From Manduca sexta (lineage: Eukaryota; Arthropoda; Insecta; Lepidoptera; Sphingidae): a stretch of DNA of 64,000 nucleotides. The notes under the pieces were generated by a model, which saw only the letters and a list, made by a program, of their open reading frames with translations, had not been told where the DNA came from and made no database searches. The DNA lies in NCBI RefSeq assembly GCF_014839805.1, contig NC_051140.1, positions 8,391,826 to 8,455,825 on the forward strand, given 5' to 3'. How positions within the stretch are numbered: the first letter of the stretch is position 1; every line of letters begins with the position of its first letter. Positions 58,566 through 64,000 of the stretch are shown here, piece by piece. The translations under genes and the position numbers were made by a program.

Positions 58566-58667
58566 GTATGTATTAACATCGTTACTCAAATGTATGTAGA
58601 CTTGGAAATTTGTTGGCAAGAAAGAGGGATTTTTAAAACGCAATATTATGGCAATATAATCATGAGC

Positions 58668-58784
58668 CTATATCACTAGGCCAGCGTGGTGGAATAAGGC
58701 CTTATCCCTCTCAGTAGTAGAGTGGGCCCGTGCTCAGCAGTTGGCAAGTATATAATTCAGGGCTGATATTATTATTATTATTAT
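58668..58784 (+). mobile_element. SINE family A, 5'-truncated copy 4 in NDRG intron
   Basis: Only the 3' part from GGCCAGCGTGG to the (ATT)n tail, flanked by an 11-bp duplication TAATCATGAGC (58657-58667 and 58785-58795). It was truncated on insertion, 100 bases after an NDRG exon. Confidence 0.88.
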
Positions 58785-59925
58785 TAATCATGAGCATCTT
58801 AAAGTTTTGAAGTGCATTCTATATTTTTTATTTATTTATTAATTTACACTTTTTATTTATAAATGTATATAGTCGAAGTAAGTGCCGAAGGCATTCTCTA
58901 CCAGTCAGACTTTTAGGTGATATAGAGATAAAACAATACAGGTAGGTGTAAAAGATAATAATATAACAGGTGAAAGAAATAAAATTATCTGTATTTGAAA
59001 TAAATTACAGTTAAAAACTACTACTTAGTGTTATTTGAAGATGGCTAAATAAGCAACGCAGTCAAAAACATTGAAATACTAATCGATATTTCCATAAATG
59101 TAGTGTTTTCACTTTTGGTTATCATAAGTATAATATCTTATGTAGGTATGCAGTAGTAATTTTGTCGTACAGCCGCGTGTTCCAATCATTGCGTCATTTA
59201 TTACTTACTTACATACTTTGCAGTAGGGTTTCACAATATCTAAAGGAATGATGGTGAATACAATGCATGGAAATATTATATATTGATTCCTTTCTTAGCT
59301 CTACTTTAAAAATACATAGTTTAGTACGAAATAATTATCTGTAATTTGCGAAGGATTAAGCCTTCTATATTACATCACTATTCATTACGCATTACGTGTT
59401 CATAACTTATATCGTAATTACAGCAATAGCAATTATAAAATTACTGAATTAAAGCAAATTGAGATATTTTGCAATTTTCCTTGATTTTAATTAAGTATGT
59501 TAACGCTTCATCTGTAATTATTGATAAATCGTATTTGTAAAACATTTAAAAGTTCATTAATATCATATTCAATTTTTAATGTTTTAATGCCTAACTATTT
59601 GTAAATAATTTTGAAGCTGTAATTTTCTTAAAATTTTACATATTACCAGCATTTAAGGGTAATAAATACGCTTCAAATACCTTGACCAATTTAAAGCGGA
59701 CCCTCTTCGTTGCCAGAAGTCTTTGCAATCTCGAACGTCCTACAAAGGCAATTGCTAAAACCATCATATCCGACGTTGCACACTCTGTAATGAAGTAAAA
59801 GTAACGTTCATTGACTCGCCAAGACGCGAATAGATACAACGCATTTAGCGTTACGAAATTATAGCGTAATACGCTGATTACATGTTCCGCTGAATATTAT
59901 ATCAAAATAAATAAACAAAATCAAG

Positions 59926-60894
59926 ATGGCCTTGATTCTCATATTAATTGAAATAATAATAATTGGGGGGATGCTAGTAGGGCTTTATCAGAAGAACACG
60001 AATTTAATGTGCAAATCGAAGAAGAGATTTGACGGAAAGACAGTGTTAGTCACGGGAGGGACAACTGGCATGGGATTAGAGATCGCCGCAGACTTCGCAC
60101 ATCGTGGAGCGAAAGTTATAGTTGCTTGCCCTTTTCAAGATGAAGGAGAACACGGAAAGAAATTAATCATAAGAAGCTCTGGAAATGAAAACGTTATTTT
60201 CAAACTCTTGGATTTGTCATCGTTGAAATCTGTACGAGAATTTGCTGCAGACATCTTGGCGACAGAAGAAAGACTTGATATACTTATAAATAATGCTGGA
60301 GTTGGTACTGCTAAAGATTGTCTCACTAAAGACGGACTAAATTTTATAATGCAAGTGAACTACTTCGGGACATTTTTACTGACGATGTTACTCCTACCGC
60401 TTCTGAAGAAGACGGGAGAGCCGTCTGAACCGAGTAGGATAGTGAATACGTCGTCAGTGTTACACAAAATTGGAAAAGTGGACATAGAGAACCTAAACAA
60501 AACAAATTACTGGTATAAGATACAATTGTACGGGAACAGCAAGTTATGTTTAGTGTTGTTTTGCGTCGAGCTAGCGAGAAGACTGAAGGGGTCTTATGTG
60601 ATTGTGAACGTAGTGGACCCTGGAGCTGTGGGGACGCAGATTTTCAAAAGTACGGGGCCGTCGTTCGGCAGTTTTCTGACATTTATCTTTGGCGTGTTGT
60701 TTAAACATCCTTGGGAAGGTGCTCAAACGGCTTTGTACGCAGCGACTAGTACGAGAGCCGGTAAAGTTAGTGGGAAGTATTTTATGAACTGTAAGCTAGG
60801 TCGGGCGTCTTCGACGGCTTTGGATGTGAAACTTGCTAAAGATCTTTGGGACGAATCGTTGAAGCTAGTGAAAATAAGTGATGAACAATTGTAA
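59926..60894 (+). CDS. Membrane-anchored short-chain dehydrogenase, retinol dehydrogenase 11-14 like
   Basis: 322 residues in one exon. Residues 1-21 form a hydrophobic N-terminal anchor. Then come the NAD(P)-binding motif TGGTTGMG (43-50), NNAG (122-125), the active-site Ser pair at 176-177 in VNTSS, and YGNSK (Tyr202, Lys206). This is the complete classical SDR set. The length and the N-terminal anchor fit RDH11/12/13/14-type enzymes that reduce retinal or other lipid aldehydes at the ER; the real substrate cannot be told. The start has a good context (CAAGATGG). The gene is intronless and lies within an NDRG intron on the same strand, so it may be a retro-derived copy. Slight oddities are GMG for the usual GIG, and CPFQDEGE where family members usually have CRD. 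Confidence 0.93.
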   Translation: MALILILIEIIIIGGMLVGLYQKNTNLMCKSKKRFDGKTVLVTGGTTGMGLEIAADFAHRGAKVIVACPFQDEGEHGKKLIIRSSGNENVIFKLLDLSSLKSVREFAADILATEERLDILINNAGVGTAKDCLTKDGLNFIMQVNYFGTFLLTMLLLPLLKKTGEPSEPSRIVNTSSVLHKIGKVDIENLNKTNYWYKIQLYGNSKLCLVLFCVELARRLKGSYVIVNVVDPGAVGTQIFKSTGPSFGSFLTFIFGVLFKHPWEGAQTALYAATSTRAGKVSGKYFMNCKLGRASSTALDVKLAKDLWDESLKLVKISDEQL

Positions 60895-60965
60895 TCATAA
60901 CCTGTGAAAAATATTCTAATAAGTATTTAGTATAAATATAGACAGGGTAATTAAACTATGTTAGA

Positions 60966-60971
60966 AATAAA
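60966..60971 (+). terminator. Poly(A) signal of the nested SDR gene
   Basis: AATAAA 72 bases after the SDR stop codon, followed by a GT-rich stretch (GTGTTATGTTTTT) that fits a downstream element. Its use would end the SDR mRNA inside the NDRG intron. Confidence 0.6.
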
Positions 60972-61276
60972 GTGTTATGTTTTTAAAGGCCTTGGTTTTA
61001 TTACCGTTAAATTCATTCAATCATCAAGTAACGATTATAAGCCCATTTGTTAAATTTCAAGCATCTATTAACGGAAGCGGTGTTTTTGCATTATTTACAT
61101 GATTATTTCGCAATACAGACCTTGTTTGAAATAGATTTCTTTTTTATTCTACTGAGGGTGATAAAAATCATATCGGCAGTAATATGTATAGATTCCTGTT
61201 TATTTCTATTGATAATATATTTTGTGTTTCGCATAAAAAATATTATAGTTACTATTCAAGTAAGGTCATTCCAGTA

Positions 61277-61615
61277 ATAATAAATAATAATAATATCAGC
61301 CCTGTATTATATACTTGCCCACTGCTGAGCACGGGCCTCCTCTACTACTGAGAGGGATTAGGCCTTAGTCCACCACGCTGGCCTAGTGCGGATTGGTAGA
61401 CTTCACACACCTTCGAAATTCCTATAGAGAACTTCTCAGATGTGCAGGTTTCCTCACGATGTTTTCCTTCACCGTTAAAGCGAACGATAAATTCACAAAG
61501 AATACACACATGATTTTTTAGAAAAGTCAAAGGTGTGTGCCCTTGAGATTTGAACCTGCGGACATTCGTCTTCGTAGTCCGTTCCACACCCAACTAGGCT
61601 ATTCTATTCCAGCCG
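61277..61615 (-). mobile_element. Full-length SINE, family A, copy 2, in last NDRG intron
   Basis: Closely similar to copy 1 across its length. The extreme 5' end is diverged. The 10-bp target duplication CATTCCAGTA is at 61267-61276 and 61616-61625. It lies 350 bases before the last NDRG exon. Confidence 0.92.
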
Positions 61616-61764
61616 CATTCCAGTAGCTAAATATTAATATTTATTTTAAACATTGCATAATTTATTTTCCCTTAAAATATATTTAAATCATGAAATTGTT
61701 ATACACATTCCGTATATGTTATACTCACGTTTTCAACATTTTCAAAAAATAAATATATATCATT

Positions 61765-61916
61765 CAATTTAATCCTTGAAGAATGTGATTGGTACCATAT
61801 AGAGCTTCCAACACCATAGTTCACAAGCGATATGCACGGGTCTCTATCACATCTTGGGACGGAACCCACGGTGAGAAGTGGATTCCTGCTTACGTTTTGG
61901 GAGATAAAGGCGTGAT
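61765..61916 (+). mobile_element. SINE, family B, copy 6 (3' part) next to last NDRG exon
   Basis: TCTATCACATCTTGGGACGG, then TTGGGAGATAAAGGCGTGAT. It ends about 50 bases before the acceptor of the last NDRG exon, with the exon's branch-point region next to it. Confidence 0.65.
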
Positions 61917-61966
61917 AATATGTTTGTTTCTTTTTGATAAATACGTAATATTTTTTTAATTCCCAG

Positions 61967-62155
61967 CCGGCAAAGGTGGCGCAGTCCCTGCTCCTGTTCT
62001 GCCAAGGCCAGGGTCTGCTGACGTCACTGCCGCCGCCGGGCGTGGAGCGGCGCATGTCGCGCGCCATGTCCATGGAGGAGTACGACAAGCCGAACATCAG
62101 GCGGCTGTCGCTCACGCCCAGCGTGTCCGAGTCTCCGCCGCCGAGGAAGCTGTAG
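61967..62155 (+). CDS. MESK2: NDRG last coding exon, phospho-site-rich tail
   Basis: Acceptor TTTTTTTAATTCCCAG. Sixty-two codons and TAG encode PAKVAQSLLLFCQGQGLLTS, then a Ser/Arg/Pro tail with RRMSRAMS, RRLSLTP and SESPPPRKL. Vertebrate NDRG tails are also Ser/Arg-rich and are phosphorylated by SGK1 and AKT. The GC content is the highest in the window. The stop codon is directly followed by a donor-like sequence (see the separate entry). Residues 277-338 of the short form. Confidence 0.93.
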   Translation, partial: PAKVAQSLLLFCQGQGLLTSLPPPGVERRMSRAMSMEEYDKPNIRRLSLTPSVSESPPPRKL

Positions 62156-62161
62156 GTGAGG
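62150..62161 (+). other. Splice-donor-like sequence abutting the NDRG stop codon
   Basis: The stop codon reads CTG TAG and is immediately followed by GTGAGG, so TAG|GTGAGG is a good donor; an overlapping GT|AGGT lies two bases into the stop codon region. Use of the first would create a 3' UTR intron with the stop intact. Use of a GT at 62152 would remove the stop and give another C-terminus. No transcript evidence is available. Confidence 0.35.
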
Positions 62162-62465
62162 GTCTCAGACTCTGTTTGATATGTAACACGTTTTACAAAC
62201 TGTTGGTAGTTTTTGACATGTCCTTTTTAACCAGGTAGACCACAATTCTAGTAATTACGTTAGGAACCTTATCCTTCGATAGGCTTACAAAAATGGGTTG
62301 TGGGCTCCGAGGCACCTGGACAACGGGACATGTGAAAAGGTATTGATTCCGTAGTAATTATGATATTTACGTGTTTTTGAGATGGTATTGTAGTATTGTG
62401 TGATGGTATATTATACGTATATGGGGTAATTTTGACATTGCATTACTAATTATTATTATTGCATT

Positions 62466-62559
62466 ACTCTCAGTAGTAGAGGAGGCCCGTGCTCAGCAGT
62501 GGCAAGTATATAATACAGGGCTGATATTATTATTATATTATATTATTATTACTAAATGA
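62466..62559 (+). mobile_element. SINE family A, 5'-truncated copy 5 downstream of NDRG stop
   Basis: 3' end only, CTCAGTAGTAGAGGAGGCCC to an (ATT)n tail. The target duplication is hidden in the surrounding AT-rich DNA. It falls in the NDRG 3' UTR or in a 3' UTR intron. Confidence 0.8.
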
Positions 62560-63427
62560 AACCACCTACTTATCCCCTTTAAAATAACACTGGAATAAGT
62601 TATTCGAACCGTAGATGTAAAACTAAAAAGTGTGTTTTGAACTAAATAAATGTCGTTAAAATATAATCTTATTCGCCCTAAAACCATTGCTACTATAAGA
62701 TAATTCTTTACAGTGGCAACATCACACTGTTAGAAATATACTCTCGCACACGCCAAATTGATACTAAACTAAAATAATATTAAAAAAAAAAAACAAAGTC
62801 AAACTGGGATTCCTGTTGAAAATATTCGTTATTCATGAATAATTTTTGGCAGTGTTAGCAGAGGTTAAGACGAGTATGTAGTTTTATGTATTAACGCAAT
62901 GTCAAAAATAACCTTCAATGCTGCATATCAGTAGTGAAAATTATTGATATATCTAATTAAAATAATGGATTCAAAAATGCGTTTAAGAGACGTAAGTAGC
63001 GGTAAAAAAATTAGAATTTCGAGATTTATGAAGAAAATACTATAACCCTAGTAATATAATTACTGCTGTTTAGTATATTTATTGTATAGGTACTTGAATG
63101 TTAGGTAAGTAAAGTATGCACAAGGCTTATAGTTCTCCTTCAAATATATTTCATAACTTATATGCATTAGGACCATTGCTATTGTAGCTGATTTTTATTA
63201 TTATTATGCGCTATTTATATATTAATAAGTAACACTACGTATAAACATTTTAGGCGTTTGAAAGTGTTACAAATTGATAAAAACTACAAAACAGTGATTA
63301 ATTAAAACGCTAATTAAAGTGTTTATAAGTATGTAAGGGATATAGAACTAGTTATTGGATGATTGATGAGTTGCTGAAAATATTATTAATGTTTTATATT
63401 TACCTTGAATGCCTGGTTTTGAGTCTA

Positions 63428-63783
63428 GTCAACAGATGGCGTTTATACCGTATGTCCAAAAATGTTAAGTATATTCACCATTTCCCATAGCTCTTACTTT
63501 TTTTTCATGACTATTATTTTGTGATTCTATAAAAATAGATCAATGATAACTAGGCTCTGATTTCGACTGACCATAAAAATAAAAGGGACGAATGTATATT
63601 ATACGAAATGCAATAGCATAATTGATTTACGTCGAGTTTTGTACAAATTTATACAGAGCTAAAACTACCACAATTGTGTAATAAACAATACCTATGCAAA
63701 ATACTCTTTGGATAAAGCAATGATACCATTTTTTCATCTAATACTATCACTTCAATTAGTACAATACAGCGCCATCTGTTGAC
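63428..63783. mobile_element. Possible MITE with 14-bp inverted ends
   Basis: GTCAACAGATGGCG at 63428-63441 and CGCCATCTGTTGAC at 63770-63783 are perfect inverse copies 328 bases apart. No convincing target duplication, so the call is tentative. It would lie in or after the NDRG 3' UTR. Confidence 0.4.
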
Positions 63784-64000
63784 GAATAATATCAATACAC
63801 CCTTTTCGATGTTATTATGATTTTCTTTGTTATTTTAGTTATAATTTTGTAAAATATGTAAAAGGAAATATTTGTAGAGGTTTCAAGTGTTATTTTATTA
63901 CAATATATAATCACTAAAACATAGTGTTAAATGTATAAAATGTAGATACGAATTATGAAGTTAATTGAATGGACCCTAATTAAAAGTAATATTTTGATGT

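Larger units (their letters stand above)
58566..61966 (+). other. Last NDRG intron, hosting the SDR gene
   Basis: Holds a truncated SINE (58668), the SDR gene (59926-60894), a full SINE (61277) and a SINE 3' part (61765). 58800-59900 is AT-rich; the SDR promoter must lie there but no TATA box is convincing. Confidence 0.75.
7700..62155 (+). other. MESK2: NDRG-family gene (MESK2 orthologue), whole locus
   Basis: NDRG proteins have an alpha/beta-hydrolase fold but no catalytic activity. In vertebrates they act in stress response, differentiation and vesicle trafficking; Drosophila MESK2 was found as a modifier of KSR/Ras signalling. Exons at 47331-47381, 51812-51875, 53860-53977, 54434-54716, 56659-56780, 58403-58565 and 61967-62155 join in one open frame with GT/AG borders. 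The family landmarks are HDLGTNH, VDVPGHEE, YQFPSL, the nucleophile-elbow region GEGAGAN, and a Ser/Arg-rich tail. Phase-0 first exons at 10192 and 32381 give proteins of 380 and 338 residues. The nucleophile position holds Gly (residue 118 of the short form), as expected for a non-enzymatic member. Introns reach 37 kb and contain a nested SDR gene and many transposons. Exon structure is inferred without transcript data; the family call is firm. Confidence 0.9.
62156..64000 (+). other. NDRG 3' UTR and downstream
   Basis: AATAAA occurs at about 62644-62649 and 63682-63687. Which ends the NDRG mRNA cannot be told. It carries a truncated SINE and a possible MITE. No further gene seen to the window end. 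Confidence 0.5.

Noticed and set aside
61699..62115. 138-codon minus-strand frame
   Set aside because: Shadow of the GC-rich last NDRG exon plus SINE sequence.

Overview
This is eukaryotic nuclear DNA, AT-rich and mostly non-coding. Two things point to a moth or butterfly (Lepidoptera): the families of short interspersed repeats, and an LTR retrotransposon of the CsRn1/Kabuki type. This assignment comes from reading, not from a database search.

Most of the window is one plus-strand gene of the NDRG family (MESK2 in Drosophila, NDRG1-4 in vertebrates). Seven internal and terminal coding exons between 47331 and 62155 join with compatible phases and AG/GT borders. They can be preceded by either of two well-supported phase-0 first exons, at 10192-10344 (51 codons) or 32381-32407 (9 codons), each next to a locally GC-rich promoter-like stretch. 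A third possible first exon at 3194-3250 is weaker. The short form is 338 residues and the long form 380. A second, intronless gene for a membrane-anchored short-chain dehydrogenase (retinol-dehydrogenase-like) lies in the last NDRG intron on the same strand (59926-60894).

The large 5' intron carries a complete, very young LTR retrotransposon in antisense orientation (15339-21196). Its two 278-bp LTRs read identical and it is flanked by a 5-bp target duplication. It has a tRNA-Trp primer-binding site, a Gag with the unusual CX2HX9CX3C finger, two -1 slippery heptamers in tandem followed by a stem-loop at the gag-pol junction, and protease-RT-RNase H and integrase frames separated by a single-base break. 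In the position where retroviruses carry env there is a 55-codon ORF predicted to encode an N-myristoylated, single-pass membrane protein. I consider this small ORF the most interesting object in the window.

The rest of the introns hold two tRNA-derived SINE families (about eleven copies), three hAT-like non-autonomous elements (one interrupted by another repeat), several fold-back elements and near-perfect hairpins clustered at 45.5-48.8 kb, LINE tails, a 30-bp tandem triplet, a ~120-bp tandem quadruplet and simple repeats. No CRISPR array, rRNA or tRNA gene was seen.
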